NCBI GenBank assembly: GCA_036250225.1
Contig: JAPZLL010000038.1
Coordinates: 248,001-312,000, forward strand
Source of the DNA: Cercophora sp. LCS_1
Taxonomy: Eukaryota > Ascomycota > Sordariomycetes > Sordariales > Lasiosphaeriaceae
Direction of reading: 5' to 3'
DNA: 64,000 bases
The number at the start of each line of letters is the position of its first letter. The stretch's first letter is position 1. The notes below the pieces were generated by a model that did not search any database, had not been told where the DNA came from, and saw only the letters and a list, made by a program, of their open reading frames with translations. The position numbers and the translations under genes were made by a program. Shown piece after piece: positions 10,348 to 22,499 of this stretch.

Positions 10348-11529
10348 AGCCAAGAGGAGAGCTGGATCGGTGCAGTGTTGGTTGGACAAGTCTCGAGGAA
10401 ATTCAAATAAGAGTGCAATGTCAGATCAACACGCATTGGAGGAAGAGAGAGAGGCAGAGAGCTGGGATTCCTGCCAGAAATTTATAGTCGCGCTCAACCA
10501 AAACATTTTGCCTCGTCGCGCCCCAGTATTTTCGGTGACGGCCTGAGGAACCAAAGGTGGGTTGAATGCGAGCCTGGACAACGTGTGAATTGCTGCTTGT
10601 CGCAAGTCGAATTGGGTGCAGTGTTGACAAAGCTTTGGTGCTAACTTTGGTAGGTCCAGTTCATTGGACGGTGAATTCTTCCGTGTTCTTATTGCCAGAA
10701 GCTGCCTCAGACTTGCAAGGTCTCCATTCATGGATCCTGAACGTTCATCAGACTGGTGTTCTTTGCAGTACAAAGGTAATATTGTTGAGACACAGACAAT
10801 GCGTGTCCACTCGATTGCTGCGAGTGGCTTGTTTGATTCCTCTTGATCCTAGTTGTCAGCCTTTGATACGGATCAATGTTCCTCATTACCTCAGAAAACG
10901 CTGACTTCACGACCAACAAAAACGAAGAATGAATGTGTTTGAATCAATTCCACAAAACGCCAGGAAATACAATTTTACTTTCTGGAGCTTGCCGTCTGCT
11001 CCGGCCCCTTTATCGTCTTTATAATACTGAACAATTGGCTCTCCAACTTCGTTCGCCCTGGGCCCAACCAAATCCCAAGTCTCTCTGGCGCATGGGCTGA
11101 GCTAGCCCTGTTTCCCAAACCTCAATAGACATAGAAAAGGAGTTCCAATAAAACGAATCTGCTTGACTCTCACCTTGTTGTAACTTGTGACTTGCCAAGT
11201 TGACCTGGCGGTTACACGTAGCTAGTGGGTCCCGGCTCGGCTCCCATCGGCAAGCATGCCGAGACCTTGGGCCGGCGACCCGTCGTCTGCCGGCAAAATG
11301 TCTCCGGAGCCCTGGCTCCAATCTGTCGCTGCGCTATCCCCAGAAGTGCCAAGTCACGGTGGGGCCTGCAGAAGACGTTAAACCCGACCGCGATGGCGAA
11401 TTGTTTACAAAGCGAAAGGATCTTTGCAACTTCTTCCGTCTCTTCGGGCGAAACCGTCGGCCTCATTCCCGAGGAATCCCTTTGGTTTGAACCTGCCTAA
11501 GTGCCTGAGTGCATTTGTGAGGCCGAACC
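10348..11529. other. Divergent promoter region, no gene seen
   Basis: Lies between the diverging RRM gene and the MFS gene. All open frames are short and without resemblance. A TATAATAC stretch near 11020 is the only TATA-like element I noticed. Confidence 0.55.
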
Positions 11530-13276
11530 ATGTCGATAACAAGAAGCACCGACATGGACAAAGCCGAGCCATCCTCGGACCTTGAGAAGCTGCCAGGCGG
11601 GGCAAGTCGCTCGCCGACTTCGGACGAGGAATCTCTAGAGGTGGTTGAGGACATTGTCGCAGACGTGAGTCAACAGGCTCAACCGCAAGCCGAGCTCCCG
11701 TTTTCAAAGGGAAGATGTATTGCCTTGGTGGTAACTGTGACAGGGGCTGCCTTTCTCAATGTAAGTAATCATCTCTCATCTCAGGGGCCGCAACACTGAC
11801 AGAATATGAGACAATGTCTGCCCAAGCAGTCGTTATCATCCTGCCAACGGTTGGTCGCGACCTGGGAATTCCCGAGGCCCGAGTGCAATGGGTTGTCTCG
11901 GCATATAACCTTGCGTTCGGCTGTTTCTTGTTGCTTTGGGGGAGAATCGCTGATATCTTTGGGCGCCGGCGCATATTCATCTGGGGATCCGCGTGGGTGG
12001 CCGTGACGACTGCAGTCAATCCGTTCTTGCCGAACGAGATTGCTTTCGACCTATTTCGAGGCCTTCAGGGGCTGGGGGCAGCTGCCAACGTGCCCACAGC
12101 GATTGGCATCTTGGCCACCACGTTTCCTCCAGGGAAGGCAAAGAACTATGCCATCAGTTGCTATGGTATGTGAAACCGCTCTCGTACCGGCTATGATGGT
12201 TTCTAACCGCAGAAGCTGCCGGAGCTCCTTTGGGCGCTGTTTTTGGCAACCTGATTGCCGGCTTTGTCGCCAGCTATGCATCCTGGAAATGGGTGTTCGG
12301 CGTGGTTGCCATCATGGCAGCAGCGATCACTATCGCGGCCATTGCCATCATCCCGCACCCGAAACACACCCTCCAGGAAGAAGGCGCAACAATCCGGTCA
12401 TCTGTTGACTGGATAGGGGCTTTCCTCGTCACAGCGGGTTTATTCGCCTTGCTTTTCGCCTTGACCGAAGGTAACGTCGTCGGCTGGTCAACCCCGTGGG
12501 TTCCGGTACTCATCGTCATCTCCGTCGCCCTTGTCGTGCTGTTTGTTTTTTGGCAAAGATATCTGGAGCGCACAGGAAAGCGGGCGCCGATCATGAAAGT
12601 GTCGGTGTTCAAGAGCAAGCGTTTCAGTGCTGCTATGATGACCATGGCGCTCTTCTTCAGCAGCTTCAACGGATATCTCGTGTACGCAACTTACTTCTAC
12701 CAGGACTACCAGGGGCTCTCTGCTCTGCAGACCACGCTTCGTTTCCTACCGACCGGAGTGGTGGGGCTTGTCACGGCTGCCATCGTCTCCCAGCTCCTCG
12801 CAATCGTCCCGGCCTACATCATGTTGGCCTTTGGCAACTTGTGCGTGTCGGTCGCTTGCTTGCTGTATGCCGTGCCGCTCCCTCCGAATCTGATCTACTG
12901 GGCGGCGGGGTTCCCAGCCATGGTGCTGTCTGTATTTGGCGCCGATGTGGCGTGGCCTTGTCTCATCCTCTTCACAAGCCGCTCGCTCCCGCAGGAGGAC
13001 CAGGCGCTAGGTGCAGCGTTGGTGAATGCGATGGGCCAGGTGGGTCGGGCGATTGGCCTAGCCATTGCAACCGCGATTCAAACAGCCGTCATGGCTCGGG
13101 AGAGAGGCGTCAGCGTCGAGGAAGTTGGGCGTGTTGAGCAATGGGAGGACGCGTCGTTGCAAGGTATCCGCGCGGCAGAATATTTGAATTTTGCGCTGGG
13201 TGTGGGAGCGTTGGCTGTTGTTCTTTTCGCCTTTCGTGGGTCTGGCATCATTGGAAAGGCGGGCAGACCAAAATAG
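11530..13276 (+). CDS. MFS drug:H+ antiporter (DHA2-like, about 14 TM)
   Basis: Exons 11530-11760, 11811-12165 and 12213-13276 give 549 residues. A polar cytosolic N-terminus of about 65 residues precedes the first membrane span. MFS motif A is present as GRIADIFGRRR (residues 121-131), and the VVIILPTVGRDL / VQWVVSAYNLAFG stretch is typical of the DHA2 family. Hydrophobic spans continue to the C-terminus with a central cytosolic loop (RYLERTGKRAPIMKVSVF). Family members export toxic compounds or secondary metabolites across the plasma membrane. The ABCC transporter starts only 210 bp downstream in the same direction. The exon 3 acceptor is tandem (CGCAG then AAG), so a Glu may be variably included. 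The substrate cannot be told from sequence. Confidence 0.9.
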
Positions 13277-13485
13277 TGAGGCACGCAAAATCGACGTAGC
13301 GGTGGTGCGCAATGCTCCTGCCGGGAATAACAACCATGTGTTGCTGCAGATAAGCCACGCAAGTGGTGACGAACCAAGCAAAACTTCAAGCTCGATAAGC
13401 ATGGAGCCCTCTCAAGATTGCAGTCTTTGGCGTCCAACTCGCTAATTCTCTCTATTATCATTAATCCAGCACCTTGAACGTCACG

Positions 13486-16400
13486 ATGAGCGATGTTTGC
13501 CACGATTCTTCTTTCGGGCCGGGAGTCCATGATCTGACTTGCCGGTTTGACTTCACTGGTAGTAGTCCCCGTTGGGATTGGTCTTTGTGCACGAATGCTG
13601 ACTACAATATTCATCCCTAGTTCAATTCGAAGAAACTATCTTGTCGATTCTACCTTCCACTTTGTTCCTCTCCCTTGTGGTCCCGCTCTGTGTGCTTCGT
13701 CTGGCAAAGGGCAATGTTGTTGTGAAGCCGTCATTACTGCGATTCGCCAAACTTGTGTGTCTCGACCACTGAATCTCGAAATCTGCTAACAGCGGTGCTT
13801 GCACACCAGGTAGCAATCGGCCTTTACGCCGTGTGTCAGCTTTCCCTGTTGGTTCTCTGGTCCTCGCATAAATTCTTCTCGACACCTGCATCGGTAGCAT
13901 CCTCTGCCCTGGGGTTGTGCGTTGCCTTGGGATTAGCAATTGTCTCTCCTCTCAAACATCGGAAGAGCCCAAGGCCTTCTTTCACCATCACTGCCTATCT
14001 TCTTGCCTCCCTGTTCTTCGATGCTGCCAGAACTCGAACGGCGTGGATACTTGGGGACAACAGCCTAGTTGCGGCTGTCATCACAGTTTCTCTCGCTGCT
14101 AAGCTTTCGATGTTCATCCTGGAAGCCGCAGATAAACGTGGAATTCTTATCGACTCATATCGCTCTCTCCCCCACGAGGCCACCAGCAGCATTCTGAGTC
14201 GTGGTGTCTTTTGGTGGCTAACGCCTCTACTGTCGGACGGATGGAAACGTGTGCTTTCGATTGCTGATCTTGGATCTACCAACGAAAAACTGGCCTCCGA
14301 AGTGGTGAGCGACCAACTGGGTTCCACATGGGCTCAAGGTAAGTTCAAACTTACGCTGGTTTTCTCGTATCTTATCTGACGCGTCCTCCACCAGAGAGAT
14401 GGCGAAAAAGGGGCCTTCCCCTGGCAACCACGTGGACCTGGCGGTATGAAGTTGTAAAAGCTCTATTCCCTCGGTTATGCGCCGTTGCCCTGCATCTCAC
14501 GCAGCCCTTTCTGATCCAACGTGTTGTTACCTCCCTTTCACTTCCTGACACCCCCGAAACGCAAAACAGCAACTATGGGCTGGTTGGAGCCGTAGCTCTG
14601 GTTTATCTTGGCATTGCGGTACGTCTTTCATCGGCGACGGTGCGATGCGGTGTGATATTGACAGGGTGTTTTCAAGATCAGCACCGGATTTTATCAGCAC
14701 CTTGGTTTTCGGCTGATGGTCATGATCCGAGGTGGCTTGATTTCCCTCATTTACCACAAAAGTCTGCGGCTGTCATCATCTGGGGCAACAGACTCCGCAA
14801 CTCTCCCCCTCATCGGAACGGATGTTGAGAGAATATCTGAGACATGGCGTTATATGATCCTGGAAGTCGGGCCTAATGTTCTTCAACTGGGGGTCGCGGT
14901 TTGGTTGTTGCAGAGACAGCTGGGCGCAGTTTGCGTCGCCCCAGTTATGCTCGTATTCAGTAAGTCTCAGCCCTTAAGCATCGACCAAATGCTAATTCTT
15001 TCGTAGTTGTTACGGGGATCTCTTTGAGGGCCGCATCTTTCGTAGCTGCTCGGCAAAGGGTTTGGCTGAAAGCGATTCAAAATAGGATCAATCTCACTGG
15101 CCAGATACTAGGCTCGATGAAGAGCGTCAAAATGCTTGGACTTTCTGAAATGTTTCAGTCCCATATTCAAGGCACGAGGATTGCGGAGCTGGGGCTGTCG
15201 AAGCGGTTCAGAAGATTGTCCAGTTTCAATATTTGCCTTGGTACTGATTCAATTACATCCCCTCCTGCTGAAAAATACTAACTGAAGGTTGCTCTAGTCA
15301 ACGTCCCAACGGCATTTTCTCAGTTCTTTACGTTTGCAGCATTCGCCGTCGTGGCGAAACTGCAAGGGACGGCCTCATTTTCAGTCACGCAGGCTGTCAC
15401 ATCTCTTTCCATTCTCGAGGTCTTAATGGGCCCTCTCGCAGTCTTGATATACGCGATTCCGCAAGCATATGCAGCCCTGGGGTGCTTCCACAGAATCGAA
15501 GAGTTTTTGGCCACCGACGACTGGGTTGACAAGCGAGAGTCATCCAACAACACTAGATGCAGGCCCACCATATCAGAAAACGCCACAGGAGCCCAGGAAA
15601 GTTACGAGTTGACGCCCGTACGAGAACCTGAAGAGACTATCATCACAGAGAACGCCTCGTTTGGATGGAACAGCTCAACCCCTATTGTCCTCAACACCAG
15701 TCTGCGAGTCAGTCGAAACACCAAGCTAACACTGATACTCGGCCCGATTGGCTGTGGAAAGTCCACGCTTCTCAAAGGGTTGCTTGGTGAAGCTTTGTTG
15801 CTTGGAGGGTCGGTGTGGGTTGAGGCCAAGCGGATCTCCTTCTGTGGGCATAACCCTTGGCTCACCAATGGTTCCATTCGTGATAACATCGTGGGGCAGT
15901 GCAAGTTTGACGAGGTGTTCTATAGCTCTGTCGTACATGCTTGCAACTTGGACACCGATTTTGAAAGCCTCAATGATGGAGACGCAACGAGCGTTGGCAG
16001 CAAGGGTGGATCCTTAAGCGGCGGGCAGAAACAGCGCATTGTGAGTACCTCCTCCGAAACTGATCTGTCAACTAATCACATGGCAGGCCATTGCCAGAGG
16101 TCTTTACGCGCGCACGCGAATTGCGGTGTTTGACGATATCCTGACCGGTCTTGATGCTGTCACCCACGAGGTCCTTTTGCAGCGAGTGTTTGGTCCCACG
16201 GGGATGCTCCGGAAGCTGGGGACGACGGCAATTTTAGCTACACATGCTAGTAGGCATCAGTCCGCCGCTAATCGCGTTGACTCTCCGGAATCTAATGTTT
16301 TGCAGCTAGATACGTCGCTATCGCTGATCACGTCGTCCTACTGGACAGCCATGGACGCATCGCCCAACAAGGGCCACCCGCTCAGCTGACGCTCACTCAA

Positions 16401-18723
16401 GACAACAGTTACGAGGCCGCGACCGACAGCGAAGGTGGGCTGAAGAGCCGTAGAAACCATGTCAACTCACAACCGCAAAGCCAAAGCCAAGCGCTGCAAG
16501 AGGACCCTCAGCGACAAGTTGGCGATCTGTCGATCTACAAGTACTACTTTGCTTCCTTGGGGTGGCTTGGTCTGTTCCTATTTGCCACCGCTGTTACCTC
16601 GGATTCGGTTCTTTGGGCTGTACAGTGTAAGTGTTTTCCCTGTCGTGGTTGACGACAGCTAATGAGGTCAGACATGTGGCTCACGCTCTGGTCCCGAAGC
16701 AACGAGAGTTCGGGGAACACTGACTTGGGGTATTGGCTAGGTTTGTCTGGGCTGTTCGGCTTCCTCAAAAGTGTTTCTCTCATCATCGCGGTCTAGTAAG
16801 TCAGTTCAGACTTTCTCTGCATCTTGCCACTCACAAAAGGACAGCTACCTGTATGTCGTTATTGTCCCGAATTCTGGGCAGAGGCTTCACTTGAATATCC
16901 TCCAAGCCGCGATGAGGTGAGTCCATCATTTGATGAAGCCGATGCAGGATAGTACACTGAATCAGTCTTCAGGGCTCCTCTTTCATTTCTCTCTAAAACC
17001 GGCACTGGCAACCTCATCAACAGGTAGCTGCCTCTCCAACTTTACCAAACAGATCTTGCTGACAAGCCCCCTAGATTCAGCCAAGATATGAACCTTGTAG
17101 ACATGGCGTTGCCGGCTGCGTTGATTAACGCTTCTTTCCGTCAGTAAACGTGAGACTATCTCGGGTGGTCTTCTCTGACTGTCGGTAGAACTCATGGGCT
17201 GTCTCGCGGTGGCAGCACTAGCTATCATTGCGGTCAAGTACAGCGCTGCCACTATGCCGCTTCTGTGCATTTCCGTGTACTTTCTCCAGCGGTATTATCT
17301 CCGAACGTCACGTCAACTTCGATTGTTAGAGTAGGTAGCCTACTTGTCCCCACCCACGACATGATGCTGATCTAGAGCTAGGTTGGAAGCAAAAGCGCCG
17401 CTCTACTCCCATTTCCTAGAATCACTCGACGGCATTGCCAGCATTCGAGCTTATGGGTGGACAGTCGATTACACAAAGAAAAGCCTCAAGTATCTTGACA
17501 CAGCCCAGAAACCCCACTACCTGCTTCTTTGCATCCAGCAATGGCTCACGCTCGTTCTAGGTTTGATAGTGGCTGTTTTTACGACCTTGCTCGCCATCCT
17601 CGCTGTGGTTTTGCGTGGCAAGGTGGATCCAGGCTTCTTTGGTATCGCTCTTGTCACTATGTCTGGCTTTTGCGAAACCTTGGCGAGTCTCATAAACGCC
17701 TGGACATCGCTTGAGACATCGCTTGGTGCTGTCTCAAGGGTCAAGACGTTTTCAGAGGATACGCCGAGCGAGGTTCGATCTGGTGGGGTTGTTGACCCTC
17801 CGCCCGAGTGGCCGGCCAAAGGCGATCTGGTGTTTGAGAACTGGTCGGCTCGGTACGAGGGGTAGGAACTCCTCTCAACAATTGCATAACACAGCTAATA
17901 GCGCGCCAGATCCCCGGTACTTCGTGATATCAACCTCTTCATCCAGGCAGGAGAGAAGATTGCGGTTTGTGGGAGAACGGGAAGGTAACGTTTTACCACC
18001 TTCTGATTCCAACCTCATCGACTGACCAGCTCCAGCGGGAAGAGTTCCCTCCTCTTGTCGATTCTCGGTATGATTGAACGCACCTCTGGAAAAATCACCC
18101 TGGATGGGCTTGACCTGGCCACCATCGACCGGGAGCTAGTCCGCAAGAAGGTGACTTGCGTCACACAGGAGCCATTTCTCTTTGGCAGCTCTGTGAGACT
18201 GAATATTGGCCCCCTCGGGGAGGCAACCGACGACAAAATTGTGGCCGCCCTTGAAAAGGTTGGACTATGGACTGTCATCGCCAAAAGTACCACCAACCAA
18301 CAGATACACACCGAAACAGCACTCGACGTAGTCGTCGATGACAAATTCCTATCACACGGCCAGAGGCAGCTCTTCAGTCTTGCTAGGGCGCTTCTGAGAA
18401 AAAGCCCACTTTTACTTTTGGATGAACCGACGAGCAGGTACGCTTACTTCATCTGGCTCACTTCACTCGTAGATCGAGGACTAACAAACGCTATAAGTGT
18501 CGACGCAACTACCGAGTCATTGATTCAGGACATTGTCGCCGCTGAATTTGTCGGTTGCTCCATCATCATGGTTACGCACAAGCTTTCTAGAATCATGCGA
18601 TTCGACAAGGTCGCGGTGCTGGATAAGGGGGTTCTTGTTGAATATGGTCGGCCGGCGGAACTGTTGAGCAAACGGGATGGTGCGTTTACGCGCTTGTATG
18701 CGGCGCAGCAGATCGATGGGTGA
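13486..18723 (+). CDS. Full-length ABC transporter, ABCC (MRP) type
   Basis: Eighteen exons join in phase: 13486-13558, 13621-13754, 13810-14338, 14395-14618, 14665-14959, 15007-15240, 15298-16040, 16087-16249, 16306-16626, 16672-16795, 16845-16916, 16973-17023, 17075-17139, 17189-17330, 17376-17861, 17910-17984, 18036-18437, 18498-18723; 1452 residues. Order: extra N-terminal membrane domain (TMD0), TMD1, NBD1, TMD2, NBD2. NBD1 has Walker A GPIGCGKST (about 645), signature LSGGQ, and Walker B IAVFDDIL with Asp where the catalytic Glu would be, as is usual in ABCC. NBD2 has GRTGSGKSS (split by an intron), LSHGQRQ and LLLLDEPTS. Such pumps export conjugates or metabolites at the vacuolar or plasma membrane. 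The NBD2 Walker A join uses the second AG of a CCAGCTCCAG pair, which alone restores the motif. Confidence 0.92.
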
Positions 18724-19186
18724 TTCTGAATGGCCGTTCATCATTGACTATTTTCGGAATTTCTTTCTTTCTTTTTGGAAGTTGACATGTTTTCTTTTTC
18801 TTGGGTCACCAACCAGCCAGGTCCCAATCCAAGACATATCCAAGACATTCAAAAGCCACTGAATCATTACCAACCCCCAAACACCAAGAAGATGAAAGAT
18901 GAGCCCATTCATACGCAGTTACCCAGTGGGGTGACCAGCCGACATCCCCCGGATCCCGGTTCACGACAGCGTCATCATGACGCCATGAAGTCGGTCAGAC
19001 CACACACAATCCATGCCCCTACCCGTCCGCTCCAACATGGATGGCTTCATTTTTCCGACAAATGCTTCTATGAAGATTACAACATCATACAATCTCACAG
19101 CGAAGTAAATCACCAGCCATCAATCCGCTGTGACACTCCTACCAGAACCACACTGGCAAACACTATCAAGTCAATACAGCAAAACT
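18724..19186. other. Intergenic between ABCC gene and NmrA-like remnant
   Basis: The ABCC 3' end and upstream region of the broken NmrA-like gene. A long plus-strand frame (18775-19503) overlaps the next gene in a different frame and is compositionally unlike a protein (Arg/His/Pro-rich). Confidence 0.5.
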
Positions 19187-20359
19187 ATCACATCTCCCAA
19201 GGAGAAGAGAGAGACAACGTCCCGCAACATCTGCATCACCTCAGCCGACGGCCAAACCGGCTTTCTCATCGCCGAGCTCCTGTTGAGCAACGACCAGTTC
19301 CGCTCCAAAATCACCAGCGTAACGTGTCTCGTTCTGGACCCTTCCTCTCCCAAAGCCAAGGAGCTCGAGAGGCTAGGCGCAGCTACCATTGCGCACAAGC
19401 ACGGGCGCGAGCGCGAGGTCGTAGCAGCCCTCAAGAAGACGGGCTGCGACACGCTCTGCCCCGTGCCGCCGGCGCACAAGGACAAGCTGGATACCGCGAT
19501 TGAGTTGGCTAATGCGGCAAAGAAGGCGGGCACGGTCTAGAATGTGCTGCTGATTAGTTCGGCAGGGTGTGACTATGCGGAGAGGGACAAGCAGCCGAGG
19601 TTGAGGGAGTTTGTGGATATTGAGAGTGTGGTGTTGAGTCCCAAGGGGGATCCCAAGACGGAGTTGGGGCATCCGCCTTGTGTTATTCGGTTAGTTTCCC
19701 CCTTTTTACCTTTTACCGTGGATGGTAAGAGAGTAACTGATTTGGCGCAGGGTTGGTTTTTATGCAGAGAACTTGCTGCGTTACTCGGAACAGGCGAGGA
19801 ATGAGGGATTGCTTCCTTTGCCGATTGGGGAGAATCACAAGTTTGCTCCAGTTGCTCTAGGAGTGGGTTGAGCCCTATCACGAAGGTTTGCGTTGCAATT
19901 GCTGATGCTTGATTCAGGATATTGCCCAAGTCGCCGCCCACGTCCTGTCTGGAAAAGGCCCGCATGGCTTTGACGACAGACATCGAGGACAGATGATGGT
20001 GGTGACGGGACCCATGCTTTGCGCCGGAAGCGAGCTGGCGACCGCGGCGAGCAAGGCTTTGGGGCAGACAATCGAGTTTGAAAACATTTCCGAGTAAGGC
20101 GAACGCAAATTCGTTCGAGATCGGTTCTGCTGATACATTCCATAGACGGGAAGCAAAGCGTGTTCTCAGTGCCCAGGGGATCGACGAATCCGAAAAGGAA
20201 TACATTCTCGAGTACTACAGCCTCGTTAGGGAGGGTAAGACAAATTACATCGCGACGACAGCCCCCCATGACGTGACTGGGAACCACCCCACGGAGCCGG
20301 ACGAGTTCTTCCGGATGTACAGTTTGGAGCTGCGTCCCAAGGAGAAGGTCAAGTCATAA
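19187..20359 (+). pseudogene. NmrA-like NAD(P)-binding protein, interrupted
   Basis: Coding segments about 19187-19689, 19751-19862, 19918-20093 and 20146-20359 join in phase. They read as an NmrA/NAD(P)-binding Rossmann protein: NICITSADGQTGFLIAELLL (glycine-rich loop), LVLDPSSPKAKELERLGA, then ISSAGCDYAERDKQPRLREF, NLLRYSEQARNEG, and a normal C-terminus ending VKS-stop. Two defects are visible. A TAG at 19538-19540 sits in frame between AAKKAGTV and NVLLISSAG, where a CAG Gln codon would fit. No in-frame ATG precedes the conserved start; an ATC at 19187 stands where one might be expected. Introns and the rest of the frame are intact, so the damage looks recent. Members act as redox sensors or regulators, or as short-chain reductases. 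A-to-I editing of the TAG is a possible alternative to loss. Confidence 0.75.
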
Positions 20360-21609
20360 TTCCGATGCTATCGTGGTATTGACAGGCGTTGTCATCTCCG
20401 GGTCAAACATGCATCACGTCGTATCGGACGCGTTATTACTGAGGGGAAATTCTGCGTGAGCTTGGTTCTAAAAGGCCAATTTGGCACAAGAAAGATGATC
20501 CGGCTCTCGGTAGATAAAAGTCGGCGTCGTTTGCTCGGATGTGCGGGATCCTAAGTCCCCTGAACCCTGCAACAGTGTTAAATCTTGTTGTGAAGTGGCT
20601 GGAAGGTCCCGTATCTATGAGGAGCCCGAGTCTGTCTTTAATACCAAGAAATGCAGAGACCGGTGGAGTGCTTAAAATAGCAGCTATGATGCGCGCGAAT
20701 GCTTGAGACTGAGGCTTGTGAGAGGATGGGACGTCGAGTGCTTTGTTGGAGATTAATACAAGAAGAGGATATATGCTTATCGGATAGTATTCTTGTATCG
20801 ACCAGCGTCGTGGTTCCTGGCCCGTCTTCGTCCCGTCGACCGGTAACTGGCAGCTTGGCCGTGTGTTGCTTCTCGACAAGCGCCTTTTTACCCGGCCTGT
20901 TTACAGCTGAACTTTTGCCGAGAGCTATCCACCTTGTCGCATTCTTCCGGCCCTGGAAACCTATAGGAACTTTTGGGGTGCTGCAGGTTCGGATCGTGTC
21001 CTCGGCTAACCCCCACCACCAAAAATATCCGGCTGTGTGTGAGTGTGAGTGTATCGTCCAGAGACTGGAACCCAAAGCCACAAAGTCGGGTCGGTGAATG
21101 ATACGGTACGTTGCCTCACAGGACCGTATCTCGACTTCACCCGGGAGCTGGGCAACAGAGTGTAGTATAGCAACCATGATGAACGCATCCGGCGTCGTAC
21201 CCGGCTCCCGGATATTAAGAGGCCAGAGCGGTTGCGTCTAGCTATCAGAGCAGAGCATGATGGATTATTGTAAAATAATGCCACTCGGGAGACCGAGGTG
21301 AGCATACACAACTAATTGGGACAGGGCTCGTCGATAACAAGGCTTTTCGAACTCGCCTAAATTCAAAATCGACGCTTATTGCTGTCCTTGGCAAGATGGC
21401 TTTCGAGAACGGCAGATCCGGGAAGCTCGGGACACTAGTGGCAGGGTACGGGTACCTGGTTGTATAAGACGAAGCTTCCGTGAGGAGAGAGATTGGGGAT
21501 CACGGCGCGAGCGCGATCTCCTTGTTGACCCACTCATTTCCATCTTCGCCATCTTCGCCCTGTGAGTATCGAGATACACCATCGGTATCTATCGGAGAGC
21601 CGAGATACA
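20360..21609. other. Intergenic, no gene seen
   Basis: Region upstream of the GH45-like gene. No frame shows family resemblance or supportable splicing. Confidence 0.55.
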
Positions 21610-22499
21610 ATGTGGACCATCGTCTGCTTCCTGGCTGTATTTGCCAGCCATGCTGCAGCTCAGACGACGAGGGCAAAGTCGTATACCGGCTGGGACTGGT
21701 ATGTTCTCTCTCTAGCACCAGAGTCAACTTTCCTGATCGGCAGTGGCTTCCAGTTGTAAACCCATCTGCGCGGGCAACAACAACCGCAACGACATCCTGA
21801 CCAACCGAGGCGTTGCGCGTGTATGCGACAAGGGCAACAAGCTCCTCGATCAAAACACAGGCCTTCGGGCCAACAGCGGGTGTGCGAACGGCGGCAGCTC
21901 GAGCGCGTACATGTGCGATTCCTACCAGCCGGTTCCGCTCTCGAATGATCTTGCATACGGTTTTGCGATTCAAGTGTCGAGCAACCAGAACGCGGACAAT
22001 GCGGCATGCTGCAAGTGCTATGAAGTCAAGTGGCTATCCGGAAGTGCCATCAACAAGACCATGATTGTGCAGATCTTGACTCCCGGTGGTTCGGGGGGCG
22101 ACGTCAAGGTCAACGATTTGATCCTGTACCTGCCCGGTGGAGGCGTGGGCCCTCTCTCGACCGGTTGCACCAACCAATATGGCAACTCGTTTTCCTGGTG
22201 AGCCCACTACCTCCGGCCCTGATAGGACAACGGCGAGATCGGTACTGACATGGACTGTGATTCAGGGGCGAGCAACGTGGTGGTCACAAGAACCGAGAGG
22301 CTTGCGAGGGGCTTCCGAGTAACCTCATTGGCGGGTGCTACTTCCGCTTCAACTGGCTGAGTCCGTCATCTTTTCGTAGCCCTCATAGGTCGGACGCTGA
22401 CTTGTTGCAACAGGAGGCGAGGTTAACGGCTGGGACATCCAGTACACGCCGACGCAGTGTCCGTCTCGACTGACTGAGATTTCCGGTTGTCGCGCTTAA
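21610..22499 (+). CDS. Secreted GH45 (endoglucanase V-like) protein with altered active site
   Basis: Exons 21610-21698, 21754-22197, 22266-22360 and 22414-22499 give 237 residues. A signal peptide (MWTIVCFLAVFASHAAAQ) leads to a mature GH45 domain: GWDCCKPIC with the conserved Asp29 of the base/first catalytic motif, NSGCANGG, AYGFAIQV, ACCKCYEV, KTMIVQ and LPGGGVG. The many cysteines match GH45 disulfides. The acid-Asp site (Asp in the FDL-x-[IM]PGGG motif of Humicola Cel45A) aligns with Ile153 in DLILYLPGGG; the nearest Asp is two residues earlier. So it may be inactive, use another acid, or act as a loosenin-like cell-wall binder. The third donor (GTCCGT) is weak but is the only one restoring frame. 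No cellulose-binding module is present. Confidence 0.85.

Noticed and set aside
18340..18372. LSHGQ instead of LSGGQ in ABCC NBD2 as a sign of a broken site
   Set aside because: ABCC proteins commonly vary this residue (LSxGQRQ), and the Asp in NBD1 Walker B is also normal for the family.
18775..19503. 242-codon plus-strand frame before the NmrA-like gene
   Set aside because: Overlaps the real NmrA frame out of phase and is Arg/His/Pro-rich with no conserved motif.
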